Shown: piece by piece, positions 7,041 to 15,755 of the stretch
Position numbering within the stretch: the first letter of the stretch is position 1
Layout of the letters: each line of letters starts with the position of its first letter
Notes under the pieces: model-generated
Databases searched by the model: none
Seen by the model: the letters and a program-made list of their open reading frames with translations, nothing else
Told to the model about the DNA's origin: nothing
Assembly (NCBI GenBank): GCA_910587105.1
Contig: CAJUMB010000024.1
Location: 1-46,822 of the forward strand
DNA from: an uncultured Lachnospiraceae bacterium
Lineage (GTDB): Bacteria; Bacillota; Clostridia; Lachnospirales; Lachnospiraceae
DNA length: 46,822 nt
Reading direction: 5' to 3'
Position numbers and translations under genes: made by a program

Positions 7041-9079
7041 ACAATATATTAGAGGAACGCTGGGGGCTGGCCCTGGGCCGGATTCAGGAGATTGTCAGGG
7101 AAGCCGGGGCAGGTATGGCAGAGAAGAATCCATGGAGGGATTATTTTGTCCGGACGGCCAGGTTCCTTCAGCTGGCGGCAGAGTCAGGAGACGGCTGGAA
7201 GGAATTTACCTTTGAAGAAAAAAAGAGAAGGAATGCTCTGTTATATGAAGACATTCTGCCTGCATACTACAGCCATTCCTACGGAAATCCTGCATATGCA
7301 GTCCAATGTCTGGGAGATTACGGGCGTTATCTGAGTTTTTTATACAGTGAACTGAGGGGAATGATTGTGTACAGTATAGAGGGCCGTCTCTGGGATATGA
7401 CCGTATGCTGTGAACTGTTTCTGGAGGTTTATGGGGCATTTTCCAGGGAAGAACTGCCGAAGCCGAAAGAAATCAGGGATATTCTGTATTGGTATGTGAG
7501 CGATTACTGTGAGGATATGGTGGAAAGGCGCATCAAAGAACAGCTGGACCCGTCCTGTTCTTTTGCGGAGACGATTCTCATGGAAGCAGATCTGGGAACC
7601 ACAGAATACCTGTATGATTTTGGAGAATATATTACAGACAGCGAATGTCAGACAGCCCAGTTTCTGGGGAGTCTGAGCCAGGAGGAGATTGACCGGATGG
7701 CCCGCACTTATACAGAAGGCTACCGGATGGGATTTATCAATGGCAATAAGGACTTATCCAAAAAGAAGACGGTGAATATCCGTTACTGTCTGGGATTTGA
7801 GAGGGTTGTCCGGGCTGCTGTCAGACAGTTTCGCCAGATGGGACTGCAGCCGGTGATCTACCGGGCTGCTGGCCATGTGGTCAATAAGAAGCAGCATCAC
7901 AGAATCGGCTATTACGGCCATATACCCAATCAGCAGTTTGATTATGACCACCGGGGAGACGCAGCCCTGTTTCTGGATGAGGATTTTGTCCAGCGCAGAC
8001 TGCGGGCGGCACAGACGGCCTATGAGAAACACAGGGAGCTGGCGGATGTGCATGGGGGCCCTGCGGTGATGGAAATATTTGGGGAGACGCCTTTTACGCC
8101 GGAAAATCAGCCGGAGGCGCTTACTTTAAGCGAAAGCCAGCAAAAACTCCAGGTTTATATGGATAATCAGCTGTCACAGATTACCAACCGCTATATCAAA
8201 GGGGAAGAGCGCAGTTTTACCATTATTGCCTGGCCGGTGCCGGAGATCGGCCGGCAGTTTTCTGAGATTTTCCGGGAAGTGGTCCGGATTAATACCCTGG
8301 ATGCTAAAGTCTATGAGCAGATACAGCAGACGATTATCCAGGCCATGGATCAGGGGAATCAGGTGCATATTCAGGGCAAGGATACAAATCGGACGGACTT
8401 GACTGTGGCCCTTCATCCCATTGAGGATGGAACCAGACAGACAGCTTTTGAAAATTGTGTGGCAGATGTAAACATCCCTGTGGGGGAAGTGTTCACTTCC
8501 CCCAGGCTGAAGGGCACCAATGGGGTGCTCCATGTGAGCCAGGTGTATTTGAACGGGCTTTTGTATAAAGACCTGGAGCTGGTTTTTCGAGATGGTATGG
8601 TGGTGGATTATCACTGTGGTAATTTTTCTGAGGAAGAAGAAAACAGAAAATATATCAGGGAAAATGTACTTTATCATCACGAGAGCCTTCCCATGGGAGA
8701 GTTCGCCATTGGCACCAATACCACGGCATATGTGGCGGCCAGAAAATATCAGATTGAGGATAAACTTCCTATATTAATAGCGGAGAAAATGGGTCCTCAC
8801 TTTGCAGTGGGGGATACCTGCTACAGCTGGTCGGAAGATGTTGTGGTGAAGAATCCAGACGGCAGAGAAGTGGTTGCCAGGGACAATGAAGTTTCAAGGC
8901 TCCGCTTCCAGGATAAGGACAAGGCATATATGGGATGCCATACGGATATTACCATACCCTATGACGAGCTGGGGCATATTCAGGTGATTACTCCCAAAGG
9001 AGCGGTGAAGATCCTGGAAAACGGGAGATTTGTCCTGCCTGGGACGGAAGAATTAAATGAGCCGTTATTATTAGGATAA
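7037..9079 (+). CDS. M29-family (AmpS/AmpT-type) metallo-aminopeptidase with long N-terminal extension
   Basis: Residues from about 380 to 680 match the M29 aminopeptidase fold. All expected metal or catalytic ligands can be seen: Glu484 in GEVFTSP, Glu555 in GEFAIGTN, His588 in GPHFAVGD, and His635/Asp637 in GCHTD. M29 enzymes release N-terminal residues using two Co/Zn/Mn ions. The usual length is about 400 residues; here roughly 300 extra residues, Tyr-, Glu- and Arg-rich and probably helical, precede the catalytic part and match nothing I recognise. The start is a TTG overlapping the HD gene's stop, with AGGCGG upstream; the first plausible internal ATG is at 7113. Cytoplasmic, as there is no signal peptide. 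Confidence 0.8.
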   Translation: MNNILEERWGLALGRIQEIVREAGAGMAEKNPWRDYFVRTARFLQLAAESGDGWKEFTFEEKKRRNALLYEDILPAYYSHSYGNPAYAVQCLGDYGRYLSFLYSELRGMIVYSIEGRLWDMTVCCELFLEVYGAFSREELPKPKEIRDILYWYVSDYCEDMVERRIKEQLDPSCSFAETILMEADLGTTEYLYDFGEYITDSECQTAQFLGSLSQEEIDRMARTYTEGYRMGFINGNKDLSKKKTVNIRYCLGFERVVRAAVRQFRQMGLQPVIYRAAGHVVNKKQHHRIGYYGHIPNQQFDYDHRGDAALFLDEDFVQRRLRAAQTAYEKHRELADVHGGPAVMEIFGETPFTPENQPEALTLSESQQKLQVYMDNQLSQITNRYIKGEERSFTIIAWPVPEIGRQFSEIFREVVRINTLDAKVYEQIQQTIIQAMDQGNQVHIQGKDTNRTDLTVALHPIEDGTRQTAFENCVADVNIPVGEVFTSPRLKGTNGVLHVSQVYLNGLLYKDLELVFRDGMVVDYHCGNFSEEEENRKYIRENVLYHHESLPMGEFAIGTNTTAYVAARKYQIEDKLPILIAEKMGPHFAVGDTCYSWSEDVVVKNPDGREVVARDNEVSRLRFQDKDKAYMGCHTDITIPYDELGHIQVITPKGAVKILENGRFVLPGTEELNEPLLLG

Positions 9080-9104
9080 CTGGGGAAGTTTTCAAAAGTT
9101 CACG

Positions 9105-9180
9105 AGTTTGGAGAAAATAAACAAAACGGAGCTCAAAACCGTTTTTAATTCGCTCCTTATTTGTTTATTTTCTCCAAACT
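9105..9180 (+). repeat. Family B hairpin repeat, copy 1
   Basis: AGTTTGGAGAAAATAAACAAA (9105-9125) is perfectly complementary to 9160-9180, giving a 21-bp stem. The loop holds the core ACGGAGCTCAAAACCG...GCTCC, shared with copies at 19563 and 35396. It begins 25 nt after the aminopeptidase stop codon. Confidence 0.85.
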
Positions 9181-9232
9181 CTGGCTGAGCCTGAGATACA
9201 CTCTATGAAATGGGCCTTTTCTAACTGGTTCA

Positions 9233-9262
9233 TTGACAAGAGAGATATAAACATAATAAAAT
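9233..9262 (+). promoter_or_regulatory. Promoter of the pur operon
   Basis: TTGACA, an 18-bp spacer and TAAAAT form a near-consensus sigma-A promoter, with transcription expected about 20 bp before the purE ATG. The short leader leaves no room for a guanine riboswitch, and I see no PurR box. Confidence 0.75.
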
Positions 9263-9289
9263 GGTAAGAAACTGTAAGGAGGTAGAGAG

Positions 9290-9790
9290 ATGGCAAAGGT
9301 AGGAATTGTCATGGGCAGTGATTCTGATATGCCTGTGATGAGAAAAGCGGCGGAAATACTGGATAAGCTGGGGGTGGAGTATGAGATGCGGATTATCTCA
9401 GCACACCGGGAGCCGGATGTGTTCTTTGAATACGCCAAATCAGCGGAGGAAAAGGGCTTGAAAGTGATCATTGCAGGCGCAGGCATGGCAGCCCATCTTC
9501 CCGGCATGTGTGCGGCCATATTCCCCATGCCTGTGATTGGGATTCCCATGCACACAACTTCTCTGGGGGGAAGGGATTCTCTGTACTCCATTGTACAGAT
9601 GCCTTCCGGAATACCAGTGGCAACGGTGGCCATAGGAGGCGGTGCCAACGCAGGACTTCTGGCGGCAAAGATTCTGGCTGTATCTGATGAAGAACTGCTG
9701 GGACGGCTGAAAGAGTACGCAAAAGAACTGAAAGAACAGGTGGAGGCGAAGGATGCCCGGCTGCAGCAAGTGGGGTATCAGGAGTATTAG
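9290..9790 (+). CDS. purE: N5-carboxyaminoimidazole ribonucleotide mutase
   Basis: Class I PurE rearranges N5-CAIR to CAIR in purine synthesis. The 166-residue product has the full family pattern: VGIVMGSDSDMPVM at the N-terminus, the catalytic ISAHREPD loop (His in SAHR), AGAGMAAHLPGMCA, and GIPMHTTSLGGRDSLYSIVQMPSGIPVATVAIGGGANAG. The start follows AAGGAGGTAGAGAG. It is first of purE-purM-purN-purD; no purK is nearby, as is common where CO2 is abundant. Confidence 0.96.
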   Translation: MAKVGIVMGSDSDMPVMRKAAEILDKLGVEYEMRIISAHREPDVFFEYAKSAEEKGLKVIIAGAGMAAHLPGMCAAIFPMPVIGIPMHTTSLGGRDSLYSIVQMPSGIPVATVAIGGGANAGLLAAKILAVSDEELLGRLKEYAKELKEQVEAKDARLQQVGYQEY

Positions 9791-9799
9791 GAGGGTGCT

Positions 9800-10825
9800 A
9801 TGGATTATAAAAAGGCAGGCGTAGATATTGAGGCGGGCTATCGGTCAGTGGAACTGATGAAAAAACATATCGGCAGGACCATGCGCCCGGAGGTGCTCAC
9901 ATCAATCGGTGGATTTTCCGGAGCGTTTTCCCTGGAAGGGTTTAAAAACATGGAAAAGCCCACCATGGTATCCGGAACAGACGGGGTGGGGACAAAGCTG
10001 AAACTGGCGTTTCTGCTGGACAAGCATGATACAGTGGGGATTGACTGTGTGGCAATGTGTGTCAACGATATTGCCTGCGCCGGCGCACAGCCGCTTTTTT
10101 TCCTGGATTATATTGCCTGCGGCAAGAATTTCCCTGAGAAAATTGCAGAGATCGTAAGCGGCGTATCGGAAGGATGTGTACAGGCAGGGGCTGCCTTAAT
10201 CGGCGGGGAGACGGCAGAGATGCCGGGATTCTATCCGGAGGACGAGTATGATCTGGCCGGCTTTGCCGTGGGGATTGTGGATGAAAAAGATCTGATCACA
10301 GGCAGAGATATCAAGCCGGGGGATGTGCTGGTGGGTATGGCCTCCTCTGGTGTACACAGCAATGGTTTCTCCTTGGTTCGCAAAGTCTTTGATATGACCA
10401 GAGAGTCTCTGGATACAAGATATGAAGAACTGGGATGTACCCTGGGCGAGGCGCTGTTAGCTCCTACAAAGATTTATGTAAAAGCCCTGTCTGCTATCCG
10501 TGAGGCGGGAGTTTCTATCCACGGATGCTGCCATATCACGGGAGGAGGGTTCTATGAGAATATTCCCCGTATGCTCAGCGAAGGCGCCCACGCGAGGATT
10601 GAAAAAGACAGCTACCCGGTTCCCCCTGTGTTTGGCCTGCTGGCTGAAAAAGGCGGTATTGAGGAACAGGTGATGTATAATACTTATAATATGGGAATCG
10701 GCATGATCGCCGCTGTGGACCCGGCAGATGCGGACCGGACAGTAAAAGTTTTAAAAGAGGCGGGAGAGACGCCTTACGTGGTGGGAACCATTGTTTCCGG
10801 TGAAAAAGGAGTGACGTTATGTTAA
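9800..10825 (+). CDS. purM: Phosphoribosylformylglycinamidine cyclo-ligase (AIR synthetase)
   Basis: PurM closes the imidazole ring of AIR with ATP. The 341-residue sequence shows the expected blocks: SGTDGVGTKLKLAF, the GIDCVAMCVNDIACAGAQPLFFLDY active-site region, LIGGETAEMPGFY, and MASSGVHSNGFSLVRKV. AGGAGGGTGCT precedes the ATG, nine bases after purE. Its last seven bases (ATGTTAA) contain the purN start, so translation is coupled. Confidence 0.96.
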   Translation: MDYKKAGVDIEAGYRSVELMKKHIGRTMRPEVLTSIGGFSGAFSLEGFKNMEKPTMVSGTDGVGTKLKLAFLLDKHDTVGIDCVAMCVNDIACAGAQPLFFLDYIACGKNFPEKIAEIVSGVSEGCVQAGAALIGGETAEMPGFYPEDEYDLAGFAVGIVDEKDLITGRDIKPGDVLVGMASSGVHSNGFSLVRKVFDMTRESLDTRYEELGCTLGEALLAPTKIYVKALSAIREAGVSIHGCCHITGGGFYENIPRMLSEGAHARIEKDSYPVPPVFGLLAEKGGIEEQVMYNTYNMGIGMIAAVDPADADRTVKVLKEAGETPYVVGTIVSGEKGVTLC

Positions 10826-11445
10826 AGACTGCAGTTTTGGTCTCTGGGGGCGGCACCAATCTGCAGGCAATCCTGGATGCCATGGATGAGGGCAGGATTA
10901 CCAACACATCGGTGGAAGTGGTCATCAGCAACAATCCCGGAGCCTATGCCCTGAAGAGGGCTGAGAAACACAACATCCCGGCACTCTGCCTTTCACCAAA
11001 GTCCTATGACAGCCGGGAACAGTATTATCAGGCATTGCTGGAGACGCTGCAGTCCTATGAAACCCAGCTGATCGTGCTGGCAGGGTGCATGGTGGTCATG
11101 CCCAAGGCAGTTGTGGAGGCTTATCCAAACCGGATTATCAATGTGCATCCTGCGTTGATTCCGTCTTTTTGCGGGACAGGGTGTTATGGACTGCATGTCC
11201 ATGAGAAAGCCCTGGAGCGGGGCGTGAAGGTGACAGGAGCCACGGTGCATTTCGTGGATGAGGGGACGGATACCGGCCCCATTATATTACAGAAAGCAGT
11301 GGAGATTCTGCCAAAAGATACTCCCGAAACTCTCCAGCGCAGGGTGATGGAGCAGGCGGAATGGCAGATTCTGCCCCAGGCCATTGATCTGATAGCCAAT
11401 GGAAAAATAGTTGTGGAACAAAAAACAGCACGGATAAAGGAGTAG
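10819..11445 (+). CDS. purN: Phosphoribosylglycinamide formyltransferase
   Basis: PurN formylates GAR with 10-formyltetrahydrofolate. The 208-residue product has the N-terminal nucleotide loop VLVSGGGTNLQAILD, the catalytic INVHPALIPSF segment (Asn and His of the N-H-D triad) and the third residue in VDEGTDTGPIILQ. The substrate-loop variant FCGTGCYGLHVH differs from the enterobacterial form and is, from memory, the usual clostridial version. Third gene of the pur operon. Confidence 0.95.
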   Translation: MLKTAVLVSGGGTNLQAILDAMDEGRITNTSVEVVISNNPGAYALKRAEKHNIPALCLSPKSYDSREQYYQALLETLQSYETQLIVLAGCMVVMPKAVVEAYPNRIINVHPALIPSFCGTGCYGLHVHEKALERGVKVTGATVHFVDEGTDTGPIILQKAVEILPKDTPETLQRRVMEQAEWQILPQAIDLIANGKIVVEQKTARIKE

Positions 11446-11452
11446 AGGGATA

Positions 11453-12724
11453 ATGAAGATACTGATAGTAGGCGGCGGGGGACGGGAACACGCAGTTGCA
11501 TGGAGTGTGTCAAGAAGCCCGAAAGTGACGAAGATCTATTGTGCTCCGGGAAATGCCGGAATCGGGGAATATGCCGAATGTGTCAATATCGGTGCCATGG
11601 AGTTTGAGAAACTGGCGGATTTTGCCCAGGAACAGGCCATTGACCTGACCATCATAGGCATGGACGACCCCCTGGCCGGCGGCATTGTGGATGTGTTTGA
11701 AAAGAGAGGGCTGAAAGTGTTCGGGCCCAGGAAAAATGCCGCTATTATAGAAGGTTCCAAGGCATTTTCCAAAGACCTGATGAAAAAATACAACATTCCC
11801 ACAGCGGCTTATGAGAATTTTGACGATCCGGCGAAAGCCATCGCCTATCTGGAACACGCCAAATTCCCCATTGTGCTGAAGGCTGACGGTCTGGCCCTTG
11901 GAAAGGGCGTGCTCATCTGCCAGAATATGGAGGAAGCCAGGGACGGGGTACGGACTATCATGGAAGACAAGAAGTTCGGAAGTGCCGGAAACACCATGGT
12001 TATCGAAGAATTCATGACAGGACGGGAAGTGTCAGTACTGGCCTTTGTGGATGGGAAGACAGTGAAAACCATGACATCCGCTCAGGACCACAAGCGGGCC
12101 AAGGACGGAGATCAGGGCTTGAATACAGGCGGCATGGGCACCTTCTCCCCCAGTCCTTTCTATACGCCGGAAATCGATGATTTCTGTCAGAAGGAGATTT
12201 TCCAGCCTACTGTGGATGCCATGGCGGAGGAGGGCAGACCTTTTATCGGAATCCTGTTCTTTGGTCTGATGCTCACCCAGGACGGCCCGAAAGTTCTGGA
12301 GTACAATGCCCGGTTCGGTGACCCGGAGGCACAGGTGGTGCTGCCCAGGATGAAAAACGATATTATAGAAGTGGTGGAGGCATGTCTGGAGGGACGGCTG
12401 GCGGACATTGACCTGGAATTTGAGGACAATGCAGCTGTGTGCGTGGTGCTGGCATCCGATGGGTATCCGCTGGCCTATGAAAAAGGCATCCCCATCTACG
12501 GATTTGAAAAATTCAAGGACCAGGACGGATATTACTGTTTCCACGCCGGAACTAAACTGGACGGCGATACGGTGGTCACCAACGGAGGACGGGTGCTGGG
12601 GATTACCGCCAAGGGAAACGACTTGAAAGAAGCAAGGAAAAATGCTTATGAAGCAGTAAAATGGATTGATTTTTCAAATAAATATATGAGAAATGACATT
12701 GGAAAAGCGATTGATGAAGCGTAA
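11453..12724 (+). CDS. purD: Phosphoribosylamine-glycine ligase
   Basis: PurD is an ATP-grasp enzyme that makes GAR from phosphoribosylamine, glycine and ATP. The 423-residue sequence opens with ILIVGGGGREHA, followed by the ATP-grasp core: FPIVLKADGLALGKGV, VIEEFMTGREVSVLAF, and the metal-binding YNARFGDPEAQVVLPRM. The length is normal. It follows purN by seven bases. purF, purL, purC and purH are not in this operon. Confidence 0.96.
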   Translation: MKILIVGGGGREHAVAWSVSRSPKVTKIYCAPGNAGIGEYAECVNIGAMEFEKLADFAQEQAIDLTIIGMDDPLAGGIVDVFEKRGLKVFGPRKNAAIIEGSKAFSKDLMKKYNIPTAAYENFDDPAKAIAYLEHAKFPIVLKADGLALGKGVLICQNMEEARDGVRTIMEDKKFGSAGNTMVIEEFMTGREVSVLAFVDGKTVKTMTSAQDHKRAKDGDQGLNTGGMGTFSPSPFYTPEIDDFCQKEIFQPTVDAMAEEGRPFIGILFFGLMLTQDGPKVLEYNARFGDPEAQVVLPRMKNDIIEVVEACLEGRLADIDLEFEDNAAVCVVLASDGYPLAYEKGIPIYGFEKFKDQDGYYCFHAGTKLDGDTVVTNGGRVLGITAKGNDLKEARKNAYEAVKWIDFSNKYMRNDIGKAIDEA

Positions 12725-12738
12725 TTGAGGATAGATCC

Positions 12739-14559
12739 ATGAGTCATATTGAGTGGGGGAGGCTTTTTCGGAAGCTTTCCCCTTATACCATACAAAAGGG
12801 CATCCGTTATCTGAAGCATTACGGGCTGAAGGAATTCTGGGTGCGCCTGGGGGAAAGATTCGAACCGGAGGAAGTTCCCTACGGACCCTGGTATGAAAAA
12901 TACCGCCCCACAGAGGAAGAACTGGCCCGCCAGAAGAAGAAAAGGTGGAAGGTAAAACCGAAAATCAGCGTGGCGGTGCCTGTGTACCGCACACCGGAGA
13001 CATTCCTCCGGGAGATGATTGAATCCCTGTTGAATCAGACCTATGATAACTGGGAACTGTGTATCGCCAACGCCAGTCCGGAAGATGAGACAGTCAGCCA
13101 GGTGCTGGCAGAGTATGGGGACAGGGACAGCCGGGTTCGCTGGAACAATCTTTCTGAAAATGCGGGGATAGCGGAAAACACCAACCAGGCGTTAGCCATG
13201 GCGCAGGGAGAGTATCTGGGGCTTTTGGACCACGACGACCTGCTGGCGCCCAATGCCCTTTATGAGATTGTCCGGGCTCTGGAGTCGGACCCGGAGATTG
13301 ACTGTATATACACCGATGAGGACAAAGTAACTGCAGATTTGGCTGAACATTTCCAGCCCCATCTGAAACCGGATTTTAACCTGGATTTGCTGCGTTCCAA
13401 CAATTATATCACCCACTTTTTCCTGGTGAAGAAAGCGGTGATATCCCAGGCAGGAGGATTCCGGAAGGAATTCGACGGGGCACAGGATTATGACTTTATC
13501 CTGCGCTGTATCGAATACGCAGAGAAAGTCCATCATATACCGGAAATTCTCTATCACTGGCGCACCCATAAATCTTCCACAGCAGACAATCCAGCCAGTA
13601 AAATGTACGCCTATGAGGCGGGCAGAAAGGCCATAGAAGAACACTTAAGGCGTACAGACACGCCGGGCCGGGTCTCCCACACCAAAGATTATGGATTCTA
13701 CCGGGTAGACTATCCTGTTCGGGAAGAAGCAAAGATCTCCATCATCATTCCCAATAAAGATGAAAAGGATACCCTGAAAACGTGCCTGCGCTCCATAAAA
13801 GAGAAATCCACTTACAAAAACTACGAAATCATTATCATAGAAAACAACAGTACCTCAGAAGAAATTTTCCAATACTATGAGGAGCTGAAAAAAGAAGACA
13901 ATATACAGGTGGCCGTCTGGGAAGGCGCTTTCAACTATTCTGCCATCAACAACTACGGTGCATCCCTGGCAGCAGGAGACTACCTGTTGTTTCTCAACAA
14001 CGATGTAGAGGTAATCACCCCCGGCTGGATGGAAGAAATGCTGGGGAACTGCCAGCGTCCGGAGGCAGGGGCCGTGGGAGCAAAGCTCTACTATCCTGAT
14101 GACACCATCCAGCACGCAGGCTGTATCCTGGGAATCGGGGGAATCGCGGGAAACATGTTCACAGGCATGCCGGGAAACCGTACAGGGTATCTGCACAAAG
14201 CCTCCATCCAGCAGGATTTAAGCGTAGTAACCGCCGCCTGCATGATGACAAAAGCAGAAATCTTCCACCAGGCAGGAGGCTTTACAGAAGAACTGGCTGT
14301 AGCCTTCAACGATGTGGACCTGTGTCTGAAAATAAGACGGCAAAACTATCTGGTCATATACAACCCATACGTGGAACTATACCACTACGAATCCAAAACC
14401 AGAGGAGCCGAGGACAGCGAAGAAAAAGTCCGGCGCTTCCAGAGAGAAATCGAATACATGCGGAGCCACTGGATAGACATCCTAAAAAAAGGCGACCCCT
14501 ATTATAATAAAAATCTCTCCCTCACAAAGTGGAACTACTCACTGAGACCATTGGAATAA
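12739..14559 (+). CDS. Two-domain GT2 glycosyltransferase for surface polysaccharide
   Basis: The 606-residue protein has two GT-A domains. The first (about 75-300) starts KISVAVPVYRTPETFL and has LLDHDDLLAPNALY (DxD-like) and FDGAQDYDFILR. The second (about 330-570) starts KISIIIPNKDEKDTL and has LFLNNDVEVITPGWMEEM and AFNDVDLCLKIRR. Tandem GT2 proteins of this type build rhamnose-containing or O-antigen-like polymers at the inner membrane face; the exact sugar cannot be told. There is no signal peptide. It starts only 14 bp after purD and so may be read from the pur promoter. Confidence 0.85.
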   Translation: MSHIEWGRLFRKLSPYTIQKGIRYLKHYGLKEFWVRLGERFEPEEVPYGPWYEKYRPTEEELARQKKKRWKVKPKISVAVPVYRTPETFLREMIESLLNQTYDNWELCIANASPEDETVSQVLAEYGDRDSRVRWNNLSENAGIAENTNQALAMAQGEYLGLLDHDDLLAPNALYEIVRALESDPEIDCIYTDEDKVTADLAEHFQPHLKPDFNLDLLRSNNYITHFFLVKKAVISQAGGFRKEFDGAQDYDFILRCIEYAEKVHHIPEILYHWRTHKSSTADNPASKMYAYEAGRKAIEEHLRRTDTPGRVSHTKDYGFYRVDYPVREEAKISIIIPNKDEKDTLKTCLRSIKEKSTYKNYEIIIIENNSTSEEIFQYYEELKKEDNIQVAVWEGAFNYSAINNYGASLAAGDYLLFLNNDVEVITPGWMEEMLGNCQRPEAGAVGAKLYYPDDTIQHAGCILGIGGIAGNMFTGMPGNRTGYLHKASIQQDLSVVTAACMMTKAEIFHQAGGFTEELAVAFNDVDLCLKIRRQNYLVIYNPYVELYHYESKTRGAEDSEEKVRRFQREIEYMRSHWIDILKKGDPYYNKNLSLTKWNYSLRPLE

Positions 14560-14586
14560 AGCATATTTGAGGAGCCTTCACCCGCC

Positions 14587-14617
14587 TGGCGGACATAGGG
14601 CGTTTTCAAAGTCCTGG
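14587..14617 (+). repeat. Possible family A right-end remnant
   Basis: TGGCGGACATAGGGCGTTTTC resembles the inner right end of family A (GGTTGACATAAAGCAATTTTC) with several substitutions, and the terminal ACACGCTCTAG is not preserved. It lies between two glycosyltransferase genes. Weak match. Confidence 0.3.
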
Positions 14618-14665
14618 AAAGACCAAAACTAGATAAGGAACTGTGGGAAAGGAGCCAAAGTTCCC

Positions 14666-15622
14666 ATGAAAAAAGTTACAATCATCATCCCAAATTACAA
14701 CGGAATCACCTACCTCCCAGTCTGTCTGGATGCCCTGCGCCGCCAGGACTGCCAGGAATTTGAGACAATCGTGGTGGACAATGCCTCCGCAGACGGAAGC
14801 CAGGCACTGCTGGCCAGGGATTACCCGGAGGTGAGAGTCATTCCTCTGTCCGAAAACCAGGGCTTCTGCGGAGCGGTCAATGCCGGAATTGCAGCGTCCG
14901 GTACGCCATTTGTCATCTTGCTGAACAACGATACAGAGGCAGCCCCCGGGTTCGTACAGGGACTTTTGTCATGCATTCAAAAGGATAAAAAGCGGTTTTC
15001 CTGCAGTGCGAAAATGATTCAGTTTTATCACAGAGAGCAAATCGACGATGCGGGGAATTACTACAATGCCCTGGGGTGGGCCTATGCAAGGGGGAAAGGA
15101 CGGTTCCAGGAAGATTACAGCAGGGAAAAGGAGATTTTTGCATCCTGCGCAGGTGCCGCCATCTATAGAAAAGATGTGATGGCAAAGATCGGATATTTTG
15201 ACGAGACACATTTTGCGTACCTGGAGGATTTGGATTTGGGATACCGGGCCAGAATCCACGGATATGTGAATGTATTTGCTCCAAAAGCAGTGGTGTATCA
15301 TGTGGGGAGCGGAACCACTGGTTCCCGGTACAATCCATTTAAAGTCAGCTATTCAGCCAGAAATAATATATATTTGATTTATAAAAACATGCCTTTGGGG
15401 CAGCTCCTTTTGAATCTGCCCTTTTTGACTGCAGGCTTTCTCATAAAATTTCTTTTCTTTGTAAAAAAGGGGTTCGGAAAGGAATATGCAGCGGGAATCC
15501 GTCAGGGATTTGAAATCTGTCAAAAAGACAAAAAAGTTAAATTTTATTTTAGAAATTTTTGGAATTATTTTAGAATACAGATGGAACTATGGATTAATAT
15601 CGTGAGATGTCTGAAAAAGTAG
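14666..15622 (+). CDS. GT2 glycosyltransferase, rhamnosyltransferase-like
   Basis: The 318-residue protein starts MKKVTIIIPNYNGITYLPVCLDAL, has VVDNASADGS and VILLNNDTEAAPGFVQGL (the metal-binding DxD region near residue 95), then ASCAGAAIYRKDVMAKIGYFDE and the AYLEDLDLGYRARIHGY acceptor-side motif. A hydrophobic segment near residues 245-265 and a basic C-terminus suggest membrane association. This matches WbbL/rhamnosyltransferase-type enzymes. The ATG is preceded by GGAAAGGAGCCAAAGTTCCC, a spacing of about 11 bases. Confidence 0.85.
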   Translation: MKKVTIIIPNYNGITYLPVCLDALRRQDCQEFETIVVDNASADGSQALLARDYPEVRVIPLSENQGFCGAVNAGIAASGTPFVILLNNDTEAAPGFVQGLLSCIQKDKKRFSCSAKMIQFYHREQIDDAGNYYNALGWAYARGKGRFQEDYSREKEIFASCAGAAIYRKDVMAKIGYFDETHFAYLEDLDLGYRARIHGYVNVFAPKAVVYHVGSGTTGSRYNPFKVSYSARNNIYLIYKNMPLGQLLLNLPFLTAGFLIKFLFFVKKGFGKEYAAGIRQGFEICQKDKKVKFYFRNFWNYFRIQMELWINIVRCLKK

Positions 15623-15665
15623 GGAGGATTTCCCAAAATTTTTATGATAAAAGAGGAATATTTTA

Positions 15666-15694
15666 TTGCCTTTTCGGGGCAACTACTATATAGT
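15666..15694 (+). promoter_or_regulatory. Promoter for the sugar-transferase/LCP genes
   Basis: TTGCCT, a 17-bp spacer and TATAGT match sigma-A. The -35 overlaps a small TTGCC/GGCAA hairpin and the -10 lies in the palindrome ACTATATAGT, so a regulator could bind there. Transcription would begin about 55 bp before the TTG start at 15756. Confidence 0.6.
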
Positions 15695-15755
15695 AATATT
15701 TGATATTGGTTTACGTGAAAGATGAATTGATGGAATATGTAGAGGTGAGGAAACT

